DNA of 64,000 nt from Opitutaceae bacterium (GCA_030693515.1 JAUYAK010000026.1:1-64000); one strand, 5' to 3'; shown: positions 10,323 to 19,267, numbered from the stretch's first letter. The notes: generated from the sequence alone by a model not told the origin. Numbers and translations: made by a program.

Positions 10323-11402
10323 ATGAAAACACTCCTCCTCTTCCTCCTCGTGGCCACCGCGCTCCGCGCCGCCGCTCCGGCCGTCGTGAAATGGCACCCC
10401 GGTCACTACGTTTTTGTCGCGCACCGCGCAGTGACCCCGGAGGTGCTGACGCTGCCGCATTTTCGCGGTGTGCAGAAAATTTATTCGTGGCGGGAGTTTG
10501 AGCCGGAGAAAGGCCGCTACGATTTCTCCACGCTGAAGGCCGATCTCGCCCTGGCGAAAAAGCACGACCGGCAATTGGTCGTGCAGTTTACGTTCATTGC
10601 CTTCGCCGCGGGCACCCGCAGTGTGCCCGACTATATCCGAGGGCCGGAGTTCGGTGGCGGCGTATATGTGACCGTGAAAGGCGCCTTCAATCCGGTCATC
10701 TGGAACCGCAAGGTGGCCGAGCGGTTGGACGCACTCCTGATCGCGTTTGGCCGCGAATTCGACCGCGATCCGAATCTGGAGGCCGTGAACCTGCCGGAGA
10801 CATCAACGAGCGCCTACCTGGACCGGACACCGCAAGAGGGTGTCGAGGCTTACACCGATGCGATCTATTTCGAGGCGCTCAAGCGAAGCATGACTACTTT
10901 GCGCCACGCGTTTCCGAACACCGTCGTCATCCAATACACTAATTTCCCGACGAAACTGCTGCCTCAGCTGACCGACTACGAAAAAGAAATCGGCGTCGGC
11001 ATGGGTGGACCGGATGTCTATCCGCGCCCAGACGCGGTCAACCATCCGGAAAAAGGGGTCTATCGTCTCTACGCCAAACTCGCTGGCACGGTGCCGATGG
11101 GCGCAGCGGTGCAGCAATCGAACTATGCTGTCGCCTATAAGAAGCGCAGCGCCCTGAAGCGCGGCCAGACGATGATGAACGGCATGCCGATCGTGATCAC
11201 GCCCGAAGATGAAGTCCCCATCCCGGTCCGTGAGCACCTGCAACTCGCCCGGGAAAAGCTGAAACTCAACTATCTGTTCTGGGCCGACAGCCCTAAGAAG
11301 GATTTTGCGAACGTGAAAAAAATGCTGGCCGAGCCGGACCTCGCCGGCGATCCGGCAGGCGGCCTCGAAGCCAAGCTGCCGCCCAAGGCCTTCCTGCGGT
11401 GA
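10323..11402 (+). CDS. secreted putative (beta/alpha)8 glycoside hydrolase
   Basis: The protein is 359 residues long with a short signal peptide (MKTLLLFLLVATALRAAA). The layout looks like a clan GH-A barrel: an early YSWREFEPEKGRYDF stretch, which is typical of GH42/GH5-like proteins where strand 1-2 tracks 'W..iEP..G.ydf', then VVQFTFIAF and a LEAVNLPETS segment where the acid/base Glu is expected. The usual Asn-Glu pair is not seen; NLPE is the nearest candidate. The ATG lies 1 base after the preceding stop, so translation is probably coupled. The family assignment is inference and the substrate is unknown. Confidence 0.6.
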   Translation: MKTLLLFLLVATALRAAAPAVVKWHPGHYVFVAHRAVTPEVLTLPHFRGVQKIYSWREFEPEKGRYDFSTLKADLALAKKHDRQLVVQFTFIAFAAGTRSVPDYIRGPEFGGGVYVTVKGAFNPVIWNRKVAERLDALLIAFGREFDRDPNLEAVNLPETSTSAYLDRTPQEGVEAYTDAIYFEALKRSMTTLRHAFPNTVVIQYTNFPTKLLPQLTDYEKEIGVGMGGPDVYPRPDAVNHPEKGVYRLYAKLAGTVPMGAAVQQSNYAVAYKKRSALKRGQTMMNGMPIVITPEDEVPIPVREHLQLAREKLKLNYLFWADSPKKDFANVKKMLAEPDLAGDPAGGLEAKLPPKAFLR

Positions 11403-11485
11403 CGCCCCGCCGTGTTTGCCTCATCCCGGGTGCCCGCTCCCGAGGGAAAGTTTTCTCCGCAGCGCCATCACTCTCCATTCTCCCG

Positions 11486-12865
11486 ATGATGAAATCCATC
11501 CGTATAAAATCATTTCTCCCCATCCTAGCATCAGCCTGCATTTTGGCGCCGGCGTTCGCCGAAGCGCCCCGGCCGAACATCCTGCTCATCGTGTCCGACG
11601 ATCAGGGTTACGCCGACGCCGGGTTTCAAGGCTCACCCGACATCCCGACACCGCACCTCGACCGGCTCGCCGCCGCGGGGATTCGTTTCACCAATGGCTA
11701 CGTGACTCATGCCTATTGCAGTCCATCGCGGGCGGGACTGTTGACGGGGCGCTACCAGCAGCGCTTCGGCCACGAACAGAATCCGTTCTACGATCCCGCC
11801 GATCATCGCGAGGGGCTGCCAATGACTGAGACCCTGCTTCCGGCGCGGCTGCAGCCGGCAGGTTACGCGACGGGCTGGGTGGGCAAGTGGCACCTCGGGG
11901 CGGCGCCGGAGTTCGCACCGCAGAAGCGGGGTTTTGCGGAGACGTTCGGCTTCGTTGCCGGCGGGCACCGCTATCGCGACTGGAAAGTGAATACAGCGGT
12001 CGGAAACACTGCGCCCATCGAGCGCAACGGCGCGGCCGTCGAGGAGCCGGCCCACCTGACGGCGGCCTTCGGTCGTGAGGCGGCGGCGTTCGCGCGCCGG
12101 CATCGGGACGAACCGTGGTTCCTCTACCTCGCGTTCAACGCGCCCCATAATCCGATGGAGCCGACGCCCGAGCGCCTGGCGCGTTTTGCTTCGATCAAGG
12201 ATCCGCTCCGGCAGAAATACGCGGCTCAAGTCAGTCTGATGGACGACGCGATCGGCGAGACCTTGGCGGCGTTGCGCGAGAGCGGGCAGGAGAGACGCAC
12301 GCTGGTGATTTTCTTCAGCGACAACGGCGGGCCGGCGGCGGCCATCAACGGGGCGGACAACACCCCGTTGCGCGGCACCAAGGGTTCTCCCTACGAGGGC
12401 GGAATCCGCGTGCCCTTTCTGATGGCGTGGCCGGGCCGTCTCGCCGCCGGCACCACCGACGACCGGCCGGTGAGCGCGATTGATGTGTTTGCGACGACTC
12501 TGGGAGTGGCCGGAGTCGCGATGCCCACAGATCGAAAATACGACAGCGTTGATCTCATGCCCTTCCTCACCGGCGCTAAAACTGGCGCGCCGCACGAACG
12601 GCTGTTCTGGCGCAACGGCGGACAGTTCGCGATCCGAGAAGGCGATTGGAAACTCGTGCGCGTGGATGGCAAACCGGATGAACTCTACCATCTCGCGCAG
12701 GACATCGGGGAAACGAAGAATCTCTCACGCGCCCAACCGGCGGTCGCCGCCCGGCTCGCCGCCGCGCTCAACGCTTGGAACAAGGAACTGATCGATCCGG
12801 TGTTCCCGGGGGACGCCGGACGCAACGTGAACGTCAAAAAAAGCGCGACCAAATCAATCCGCTGA
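11486..12865 (+). CDS. secreted sulfatase (arylsulfatase family S1)
   Basis: This 459-residue type I sulfatase hydrolyses sulfate esters, probably on a sulfated glycan. It has a signal peptide (cut near AFA-E), the metal-binding DDQGY (D38, D39), the maturation motif C78-S-P-S-R-A-G-L-L-T-G (Cys converted to formylglycine by the FGE enzyme) and a FSDNGG motif (D279, N280) completing the calcium site. The ATG at 11486 is preferred; an in-frame GTG at 11399 overlaps the preceding gene and would bury the signal peptide. It sits between two putative glycosidases, consistent with desulfation during polysaccharide breakdown. No anaerobic-maturase gene is in the window. Confidence 0.93.
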   Translation: MMKSIRIKSFLPILASACILAPAFAEAPRPNILLIVSDDQGYADAGFQGSPDIPTPHLDRLAAAGIRFTNGYVTHAYCSPSRAGLLTGRYQQRFGHEQNPFYDPADHREGLPMTETLLPARLQPAGYATGWVGKWHLGAAPEFAPQKRGFAETFGFVAGGHRYRDWKVNTAVGNTAPIERNGAAVEEPAHLTAAFGREAAAFARRHRDEPWFLYLAFNAPHNPMEPTPERLARFASIKDPLRQKYAAQVSLMDDAIGETLAALRESGQERRTLVIFFSDNGGPAAAINGADNTPLRGTKGSPYEGGIRVPFLMAWPGRLAAGTTDDRPVSAIDVFATTLGVAGVAMPTDRKYDSVDLMPFLTGAKTGAPHERLFWRNGGQFAIREGDWKLVRVDGKPDELYHLAQDIGETKNLSRAQPAVAARLAAALNAWNKELIDPVFPGDAGRNVNVKKSATKSIR

Positions 12866-12946
12866 AATCCATTGCAGTCCGCAATCCCTCACCGCGTGTG
12901 CTCCCACTCGCAGCGCGCCCGCACTCCTTCCCTCTTTCGAGCCAAC

Positions 12947-15595
12947 ATGAACCATCGCGGTGTCTTTGTAGCCCTGCTTTTTTTGCTCGGAATTTCGCCG
13001 TCGACTGCCGATGCCGCTCAGTCCGTCGCCCCCCCCCCCGTCCGCCTCTATTTGGCGAACGACGACCACACGGACTATATGTGGACGGCCGATGCCGACA
13101 CCTATGGCCGGGTCTTCGTCGAGCTGCTCGACTTCCATGCGAAGCTGACGGACGAAACCATCGGCAACCCACCGCCGTTTCAAAACCGCTTCAACGCCGA
13201 CGGCAGCCTCTGGCTGTGGGAATACGAGCGCCGCAAGACTCCCGCCGAATTCGCGCGATTGATCGACCGCATCAAGAGCGGCCACCTGAGCGCGCCGCTC
13301 AACGCCGCCGTCTCGTGCTACGGCGCACAACCAACCGAGGCTGTGCTCCGGGGCATGTATTACTCCGGCCGCTTGGAGCGACGCTTCGGCCTGCGGTTCA
13401 CGCAGGCCGTCGCCATGGAGAATCAGTCTTTCCCGCTTGGGCTCGCTTCGCTCTGGGCGGGGGCCGGGGCTAAATTTAGTTGGCGGGGCGTGTGCGGCTG
13501 CGCGAGCAAACTCCGCAACGCATCGCTCGCGGACCGTGAACACGAGATTTATTGGTGCGCCGGGCTCGACGGCCAACGCGTGCTGATGAAGTGGCACTCG
13601 TTCGTGCCCGGCGGCAGCAAGCGGAGCGGGGGCTACGCGGAGGCCTTCGATCCCGTGAAGGCGGTCCGTTTCCTCGCCGGCGACGCAAAGTTCCTGTCCC
13701 GCTATCGCGTCCCCGGCGCCGCCGCACCCTACGGCGTCCGCGCCGCGTTCGGCTTCGGCTGGGATGCGCTCGATCGCAAAACCGGTGTGCCCTACGCCGC
13801 CGATCCGAAGACCTACCCGCTCGCCGATCATTTCCATGTTGTCGCGCAGGCCGAGACCACCCCCGACCGCCAGGTGATCGTTTCTAACCAGGAGGACTTC
13901 TTCCGCGATTTCGAAAAACACCACGGCACACAGCTCCCGACCGAGTCCCTCACCTATGGCAACGAGTGGGATCTCTACAGCGCATCGATGGCCGAAACAT
14001 CCGCGCGCGTGCGCCGCTCCGTCGAACAACTCCGCACCGCGGAGGCGCTCGCCACGGTCGTCACCCTGCGCGATCCCACTGCGCTGCGCGGACGTGAGGC
14101 GGCCCGCGACCAGGCCTTCATGGACCTCGGCCTCTACTGGGAACACGACTGGACCGCCGACGGCCCCGTCTCGCGCGCCGCCCGCGCCGCCTGGCAGGAC
14201 ACCCTTGCCGGTCGCATCGCACACTACGTCGACGACCTGCAACGGGACGCCGCCGCGCACCTGTCCACTCTCATCCCCCGCTCCGCCCCGCAGCCGCGCT
14301 TCTACGCCTTCAATCCCCTCGGCTGGTCGCGCACCGACGCCGCTGATTTTTCCTACGACGGCTCCGAGGACGTCCACGTGCATGACCTCACCGCCGCCAC
14401 CGACACGCCCCACCAATTCGTCACGCTCTCCGGAGGGAAGCATCTGCGTATCCTCGCCCGCGATTTGCCGCCGGTGGGCTACAAGATCTTCGAATTACGC
14501 CCCGGCCCAGGCAGCGCCCCTCGCGATGCCGCCGCGACGCTTTCCGCCCGTGTGTTTGAAAACTCCCGCGTGAAACTCGCCCTCGATCGCGACGGTGCCA
14601 TCGCCAGCCTGATCGACAAACGCGAGCCATCTGTCGAACTCGCCGCCACGATTGGCGGACTGAAAATCAACGATCTCGCGGCCCATGAAGCCGGCGGCAA
14701 AAGCATCGTCGTGGAAAACAGCGGCCCCGTGGGCGTCACAGTAAGCGTCACCAGCGGCGCCGCTCGCAACCACGTCACCCGCATCACGCTCTACCGCGAT
14801 TCCGACCGCATCGACCTGCGCAACGAGATCACCGAAAACTTCGGCGATGTGCGCCACTGGGCGTTCAGCTTCAATCTCGCCTCGCCCGATGTGCACACGG
14901 AGGAGCTCGGTGCGATCCTTCGATTGAAAAAAAAGCCCGACGGCGGCCACTACGCCGAGCGCAACGCTCGCTACGACTACGCCACGCTCAATCATTTCGC
15001 CGACATCGCGGACGGCACCAACACCCGCGGTGTCACCCTCTCCAACTGGGATTGCGCTTTCATGCGCCTCGGCAAAAGCACGCCCGACTCCCTCGACACC
15101 GCGACCGCGCAACTGCACGTGCTCGCCGGCGGCCAGATCGACGGCGACCAGCTCGGCATCCGCAATCAAAACGGGGCGACGCATTTTCTCCAGCGCTTCG
15201 CGCTCCGCGCGCATCGCGGCTACGACCCCGTCGCGGCGATGCGTTTCGCCCTCGAACATCAGAACCCGCCCGTCACCGGCGTGGTGAGCGGTCCATCCGC
15301 CGCACCGCTGCCCGCCAGCTCATATTCGCTCCTGACGGTGAGCGATCCTAGTGTGCTCCTGTGGGCCGTGAAACCCGCCGACGAAGGCATCCAACGCGGC
15401 ATCATCGCCCGCCTGTGGAATGTCTCCGACGCCCCGGCCAATGCCACGCTCACGCTGCAGATGGGCCTCTCCTCCGCGCAGCGGACGACGCACATCGAAA
15501 CCGATCTTGAGACCGTTCCGCTCGACCGCGCGGCGGCGCTGCCCACGACCTTCGCCCGGCAGCAACTCCAGACTTACCGCCTCCTGCCCAAGTAA
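12947..15595 (+). CDS. GH38-like secreted glycosidase with atypical active site
   Basis: The protein is 882 residues long with a signal peptide (MNHRGVFVALLFLLG). Its layout follows alpha-mannosidase family GH38: an N-terminal HTD motif (H41, D43) in place of the HxDxGW metal site, a helix with RLIDRIKSGHLSAPLN, then PTEAVLRGMYYSGRLERRFGL, and a C-terminal GH38C-like part from about 525 (RVFENSRVKLALDRDGAIASLIDK). The stretch that normally carries the nucleophile (WxxDxFGH) reads A-M-E-N-Q-S-F-P-L-G near 156-165, so the usual Asp is not evident. It could be a related family or use another residue. A run of nine C bases at about 13030 is a possible sequencing weak spot, but the frame stays open. 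Confidence 0.65.
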   Translation: MNHRGVFVALLFLLGISPSTADAAQSVAPPPVRLYLANDDHTDYMWTADADTYGRVFVELLDFHAKLTDETIGNPPPFQNRFNADGSLWLWEYERRKTPAEFARLIDRIKSGHLSAPLNAAVSCYGAQPTEAVLRGMYYSGRLERRFGLRFTQAVAMENQSFPLGLASLWAGAGAKFSWRGVCGCASKLRNASLADREHEIYWCAGLDGQRVLMKWHSFVPGGSKRSGGYAEAFDPVKAVRFLAGDAKFLSRYRVPGAAAPYGVRAAFGFGWDALDRKTGVPYAADPKTYPLADHFHVVAQAETTPDRQVIVSNQEDFFRDFEKHHGTQLPTESLTYGNEWDLYSASMAETSARVRRSVEQLRTAEALATVVTLRDPTALRGREAARDQAFMDLGLYWEHDWTADGPVSRAARAAWQDTLAGRIAHYVDDLQRDAAAHLSTLIPRSAPQPRFYAFNPLGWSRTDAADFSYDGSEDVHVHDLTAATDTPHQFVTLSGGKHLRILARDLPPVGYKIFELRPGPGSAPRDAAATLSARVFENSRVKLALDRDGAIASLIDKREPSVELAATIGGLKINDLAAHEAGGKSIVVENSGPVGVTVSVTSGAARNHVTRITLYRDSDRIDLRNEITENFGDVRHWAFSFNLASPDVHTEELGAILRLKKKPDGGHYAERNARYDYATLNHFADIADGTNTRGVTLSNWDCAFMRLGKSTPDSLDTATAQLHVLAGGQIDGDQLGIRNQNGATHFLQRFALRAHRGYDPVAAMRFALEHQNPPVTGVVSGPSAAPLPASSYSLLTVSDPSVLLWAVKPADEGIQRGIIARLWNVSDAPANATLTLQMGLSSAQRTTHIETDLETVPLDRAAALPTTFARQQLQTYRLLPK

Positions 15596-15605
15596 CTCTC
15601 CCACC

Positions 15606-16649
15606 ATGTCCCTCTATCTCTCAGTCGTCGAAGGCGCTTATCTCCGCGATCTCCTTGCCCAGCCCCAAGCCGTGGCCGATACCGTGGCCGGCCTGCGCTC
15701 TTTGCCGCCGCTGCCAGGCCGCGCCGAAGCCTGCCACCGCATCGTGCTCACCGGTATCGGTTCATCGCTGCACGCATTGTATCCGCTGCAACTCCGGCTG
15801 GTGCGTGCCGGGCACACCGCGCACATGGTCGAAACGGGGGAACTCGTGCACTCGCAGTCCGCGCTCCTCGACGGACGCACACTCCTCGTCGCCGTGTCTC
15901 AATCCGGCCGTAGCGTGGAGATGGTGCAGTTGCTCGATCTGATCACGACGCTCCCGTCCCGTCCCTTCGTGGTCGGCGTCACCAATACCGCGGATTCGCC
16001 GCTCGCGCTCCAGGCCGATGCGCTGGTGCCCCTGCGCGCCGGTCCGGAGTTTTCCGTTTCCTGCAAAACCTACCTCGCCACATTGGTTGCCCTCGACTGG
16101 CTGGGTGGCGCCCTGTGCGGGGACGATTTGCCCGGGATTCTCCAGGAACTCGATCAGGCCGCGCCCATCATGGAAGATTACCTCGTTCGATGGCGCACCC
16201 ATGTCGCACAACTCACCGGCCAGTTCACCCGGCTCCGGCATCTTTTTCTCTTGGGGCGCGGCGCCTCGCTCGCCACCGCCGGCACGGGCGCGCTGATCCT
16301 CAAGGAGTCCACCCGCATGCACGCCGAGGGGATGAGCAGTCCGGCGTTTCGCCACGGCCCGCTCGAAATGGTCGGCCTGGGCTTTTTCGCCATCGTGTTC
16401 TCGGGAGCGCCCGCGACCGCCGCGCTCAACGAAACGCTGGTGCGCGACATCCGCGCCGCCGGCGGCTGCGCCGCGCTGGTTGGCGCGGACAGCGATCTGA
16501 GTCCTTTCCGCCTGCCGGCTGCACCGACGCGGTTGCTGCCCGTCTTGGAGATGCTCCCGGTGCAGATGGTTTCCCTCGCGCTCGCCGCGATCGCCGGCCG
16601 CGAGCCCGGCCGCTTCGAACGCGCCACCAAAATCACGGTCGTCGCGTGA
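15606..16649 (+). CDS. SIS-domain sugar isomerase/deaminase (AgaS/GlmS-type)
   Basis: This 347-residue cytoplasmic protein has two SIS (sugar isomerase) domains. The first has GIGSSLHAL and VAVSQSGRSVEM, the Ser-rich phosphosugar-binding loop. The second carries GRGASLATAGTGALILKE and the GlmS-like helix MHAEG...FRHGPLE. There is no glutaminase domain, so it probably isomerises or deaminates an aminosugar or ketose phosphate released by the upstream enzymes. The ATG at 15606 lies 10 bases after the GH38-like gene, suggesting one transcript. Alternatives are a FrlB-type fructosamine deglycase or an AgaS-type deaminase. Confidence 0.8.
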   Translation: MSLYLSVVEGAYLRDLLAQPQAVADTVAGLRSLPPLPGRAEACHRIVLTGIGSSLHALYPLQLRLVRAGHTAHMVETGELVHSQSALLDGRTLLVAVSQSGRSVEMVQLLDLITTLPSRPFVVGVTNTADSPLALQADALVPLRAGPEFSVSCKTYLATLVALDWLGGALCGDDLPGILQELDQAAPIMEDYLVRWRTHVAQLTGQFTRLRHLFLLGRGASLATAGTGALILKESTRMHAEGMSSPAFRHGPLEMVGLGFFAIVFSGAPATAALNETLVRDIRAAGGCAALVGADSDLSPFRLPAAPTRLLPVLEMLPVQMVSLALAAIAGREPGRFERATKITVVA

Positions 16650-16659
16650 GTCCACTGCC

Positions 16660-17205
16660 ATGAAAAACGTCATCGCCCTGAAACCGGTTCCCATGACGCC
16701 GGCCGTGATGGCCGACCTAGAGCGGCGCAAACTGATCATCCGCCTCGGCGCCCGCCGGCACGACCTCCCGGCCGCGCCGGGACAAACCCTCGACCACCCC
16801 CTCTACCGTTCGGCCGAACACTACGGTCCGCACATGCTCATCTCGGTCACGGTGAACCGCGTGCCCTTCGTCGAGTTTGCGACCCATCCCGACAACGAGG
16901 AATTCCTGCTCCTTGGCGATCCCGACACCAAGCCGCTCTACCTCGTCGTGGCCCTGATGCGCCGGCCCGAGTTCGCCGTCAAAGTCGCCGCCGGCACCGT
17001 GTCGACGGCCGATTTTGTCTGTCTCCGCGTGAAATGGAACGACCCGGAGGTGAGTTTCTTTACCATGCTCGCCGAGGTGCCGCACGGCGAAGCCATCACC
17101 GCCACCGAGGGGCGCAGTCCCACGTTCTATGTCACGGAGAGCGGCGATCTCCCCAATGATCTTTTCGACCTCGGCACCTACGAACTCACCGTCGCCCCGG
17201 ACTGA
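16660..17205 (+). CDS. unknown cupin-like protein
   Basis: A 181-residue soluble protein that I cannot assign with certainty. It has no signal peptide or membrane segment. The middle (EHYGPHMLISVTVNRVPFVEFATHPDNEEFLLLGDP) recalls the cupin-like fold of ureidoglycolate lyase and related sugar-binding proteins, with His and Glu residues that could bind metal. It starts 10 bases after the SIS gene and precedes a transporter, so it probably works in the same sugar pathway, for example as a lyase, an isomerase or a substrate-binding accessory. Confidence 0.55.
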   Translation: MKNVIALKPVPMTPAVMADLERRKLIIRLGARRHDLPAAPGQTLDHPLYRSAEHYGPHMLISVTVNRVPFVEFATHPDNEEFLLLGDPDTKPLYLVVALMRRPEFAVKVAAGTVSTADFVCLRVKWNDPEVSFFTMLAEVPHGEAITATEGRSPTFYVTESGDLPNDLFDLGTYELTVAPD

Positions 17206-17232
17206 CTTCCCCCCCCACTCTTCCCCTCCTCC

Positions 17233-18165
17233 ATGCCCGCCACCAAATCACCGCTCCTTCCTCCCTGGCTGCTCTACACCCTCACCGCCGCCACGTGCTG
17301 GGGCATCTGGGGCGTGCTCTCCAAAGGCCCGAGCCGTGAACTCTCCGGCTGGATGACGCAGATGCTCTTCACCTTCGCCCTTGTGCCATCGGTCGTTTTC
17401 GCGGCCCGCTCGAAAAACGTCCGCACTGGCACCGACAAACCCCGCGGTCTTTTTTGGGGCTTCGTCTCCGGTCTCATCGCGGCGGCGGGCAATATCTTTT
17501 TCTACCTCGCGCTCGAAGCCGGCGCCGACACCGCTATCGCCGTCCCGCTCACGAACGTCTACCCGCTCGTCACCATCGTGCTCGCGTATTTTTGGTTCAA
17601 AGAACGCCTCAACCTCATCCAAGGCGCGGGCATCCTGATCGCCGTAGCCGCGATCATTCTCCTCAGTGGCGAGGCGAAAAACCTCGGCGACCCGCTTGCG
17701 ATTCTCCGCCGCATCGGCCTCACCCCGTGGATGCTCTACTCGCTCGGCGCGATGGTCTGCTGGGGCGTCTTCAGCGCGACACAGAAAGTCTCCACCAATC
17801 ACGTCTCCGCGGAGCTTTCGTATCTCGCGTGGTGCGCCGCGTTCATTCCGATCGCCGTGTGGATCGTCGCGACCAAGCCGCTCAACTGGTCGATGTCCGC
17901 ACCCATGGCCTGGTCCGGCCTCGCCGCCGGCGCGCTCAACAGCTTCGGCGTCATCGCCGCGTTCGCGGCCTATCGCTACGAAGGCAAAGCCGCCATCGTC
18001 ACCCCGCTCGCCGCCGCGCTCCAACCCATCGTCACGATCATCCTCGCCCTCATCTTCCTCGGCGAGAAAATCGGCCTGCTCGAAGGCGCCGGCATCGTCC
18101 TCGCCATTCTCGCCGCCGTGGCCCTCTCTTGCGAGACCAGACCCGCCGCCTCCTTGGCAAAGTGA
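17233..18165 (+). CDS. EamA/DMT-family transporter
   Basis: A 310-residue integral membrane protein with about ten transmembrane segments in two EamA repeats: one from WLLYTLTAATCWGIWGVLSK, the other from MLYSLGAMVCWGVFSATQK. Each repeat ends in the typical P-L-x-P...EK/ER pattern (WFKERLNLIQGAGI; FLGEKIGLLEGAGI). It probably moves a sugar or sugar derivative across the inner membrane. It is the last gene of the plus-strand run beginning near 4763. Confidence 0.88.
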   Translation: MPATKSPLLPPWLLYTLTAATCWGIWGVLSKGPSRELSGWMTQMLFTFALVPSVVFAARSKNVRTGTDKPRGLFWGFVSGLIAAAGNIFFYLALEAGADTAIAVPLTNVYPLVTIVLAYFWFKERLNLIQGAGILIAVAAIILLSGEAKNLGDPLAILRRIGLTPWMLYSLGAMVCWGVFSATQKVSTNHVSAELSYLAWCAAFIPIAVWIVATKPLNWSMSAPMAWSGLAAGALNSFGVIAAFAAYRYEGKAAIVTPLAAALQPIVTIILALIFLGEKIGLLEGAGIVLAILAAVALSCETRPAASLAK

Positions 18166-18231
18166 CCGACGATGCGCCGCAACGACACGCCCCGCTGCCC
18201 TAACAAATCAACCATCCGCAGCATCCGCTTT

Positions 18232-18366
18232 ATGTTGTTCTCCAAAACCCTTTCCATCCTCCCGTTGCTCGCTCTCGCCACCGCAGGATGCCGGCTATTT
18301 TACTGCCAACATTCGCACGTTCCCTGGACGATCACGTTCAAAGACGCGGGCAAAACCGATTTGTAA
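18232..18366 (+). CDS. possible 44-residue lipoprotein-like small protein
   Basis: A short frame with a Lys-containing n-region, hydrophobic stretch LSILPLLALA and a T-A-G-C box that resembles a lipobox, although position -3 is Thr rather than Leu. If lipidated, the mature part would be only about 25 residues (CRLFYCQHSHVPW...). Its stop codon lies in the centre of a 15-bp palindrome. It may be a real small envelope protein or chance coding. Confidence 0.35.
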   Translation: MLFSKTLSILPLLALATAGCRLFYCQHSHVPWTITFKDAGKTDL

Positions 18367-18372
18367 CAAATC
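18358..18372. repeat. 15-bp perfect palindrome
   Basis: GATTTG (18358-18363) TAA CAAATC (18367-18372) is a perfect inverted repeat with a 3-base centre. It lies in the convergent gap between the plus-strand run and the minus-strand regulator gene. It is short for a terminator and could be a protein-binding site; its role is unknown. Confidence 0.4.
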
Positions 18373-18429
18373 ACAGTTCGCCTGCTGTTGCGTTGCCCAA
18401 TTTCAGCGGGTGCGAGGGGGCGAACGGGT

Positions 18430-19188
18430 TCAGTCTTCGCCGAGGTGGCGGCGCAGGATGGCGACGAGGGCGGCGTGGTCGCAGACCGCGATGGATTTTG
18501 GGGCGACGGCGATCAGGCGCCGGTCACGGAGTTTGGCCAGCGTGCGAGAGAGGGTCTCGCTGCTCGTGCCAAGTTCGGCGGCGAGCACACGTTTCGTGGA
18601 TCCGAGTTCGACGACGGTGGCGCCACCGGCTACCGACGGGCACCGCTTGAGCAGCCAGTTGAGGAAGCGCGTCTCCACGTCCTTCAACGTGAGATCGTCG
18701 AGCATGCCGACGAGCACGCGCAGGTGGCTGCTCATCGAGCCGAGCATCCGCAGCGCCAGGTCGGGCCGGCGGCCGATCAGCGCGAGGATCGGTGCCTTGG
18801 GGATGAGCAGCACCGTGGTCGCCTCGACCGCGCGGGCGTTGGCCGGGTAGCCGGTCGGCGAGGCGAGCGAAGCCTCGGCGAACGATTCGCCCGCACGAAA
18901 GATATGGATGACCTGCTCCTTGCCGGCGACGCTCACGCGATGCACGTTGATCGCGCCGCTTTGCACGAGATAACAGCCGCGCGCGGGTTCGCCTTCGCGA
19001 AAGAGGCAGCCGCCATTCGCCAGTTTCTGCGAGACGGTGAACGCCGCGATCGCGGCGAGATCCTCCGTCGGCAGCCCGGAAAAAAGCTGACTGCTGCGCA
19101 GCGAACCCATGAGCCCGATGAGTTTCAAATCGGCGGCGTGCGCGGCGGGAATCATGCGCAGGAAATTGATAGGGCACGCGCGCCGCAA
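18430..19188 (-). CDS. Crp/Fnr-family regulator, DNR/NNR-like
   Basis: A 252-residue regulator with a cyclic-nucleotide-binding-type sensor fold (about 35-150, with REGEPARGCYLVQSGAINVH) and a C-terminal winged helix. Recognition-helix residues E211, S214 and R215 (S-E-T-L-S-R) match those of FNR/DNR, which read TTGAT-N4-ATCAA. The N-terminal cysteine cluster of FNR is absent, so a DNR/NNR-like nitric-oxide or haem-linked sensor is more likely than an oxygen-sensing iron-sulfur protein (inference). The TTG start at 19188 is chosen because a second, truncated copy at 25254-25610 has the same leader bases, a TTG at the same place and the same spacing to ADLKL. An ATG at 19155 is the alternative. 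An imperfect FNR box lies upstream at 19237-19250. Confidence 0.9.
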   Translation of the reverse strand: MRRACPINFLRMIPAAHAADLKLIGLMGSLRSSQLFSGLPTEDLAAIAAFTVSQKLANGGCLFREGEPARGCYLVQSGAINVHRVSVAGKEQVIHIFRAGESFAEASLASPTGYPANARAVEATTVLLIPKAPILALIGRRPDLALRMLGSMSSHLRVLVGMLDDLTLKDVETRFLNWLLKRCPSVAGGATVVELGSTKRVLAAELGTSSETLSRTLAKLRDRRLIAVAPKSIAVCDHAALVAILRRHLGED

Positions 19189-19236
19189 GTCGCGTGAAAA
19201 AACACCGCAAAATCATGCGGCAAATTTTGGCGGACC

Positions 19237-19250
19237 TTGATCCACGTCAT
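19237..19250. promoter_or_regulatory. imperfect FNR/DNR box between regulator and nrdJ
   Basis: TTGATCCACGTCAT matches the TTGAT-N4-ATCAA consensus at 8 of 10 fixed positions. It lies in the divergent gap. For the minus-strand regulator a class II start (-41.5) would be near 19202, 14 bases before the TTG. For nrdJ it would be near 19285, just before the second ATG at 19295. The -10 matches are weak in both directions. Confidence 0.45.
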
Positions 19251-19267
19251 GGTTCGCCGCCACGGGC

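Noticed and set aside
12854-14443. Minus-strand frame of 529 residues antisense to the GH38-like gene
   Set aside because: Low-complexity Gly/Glu/Val-rich composition and no signal peptide or motif; the plus strand has a signal peptide and GH38-like features.
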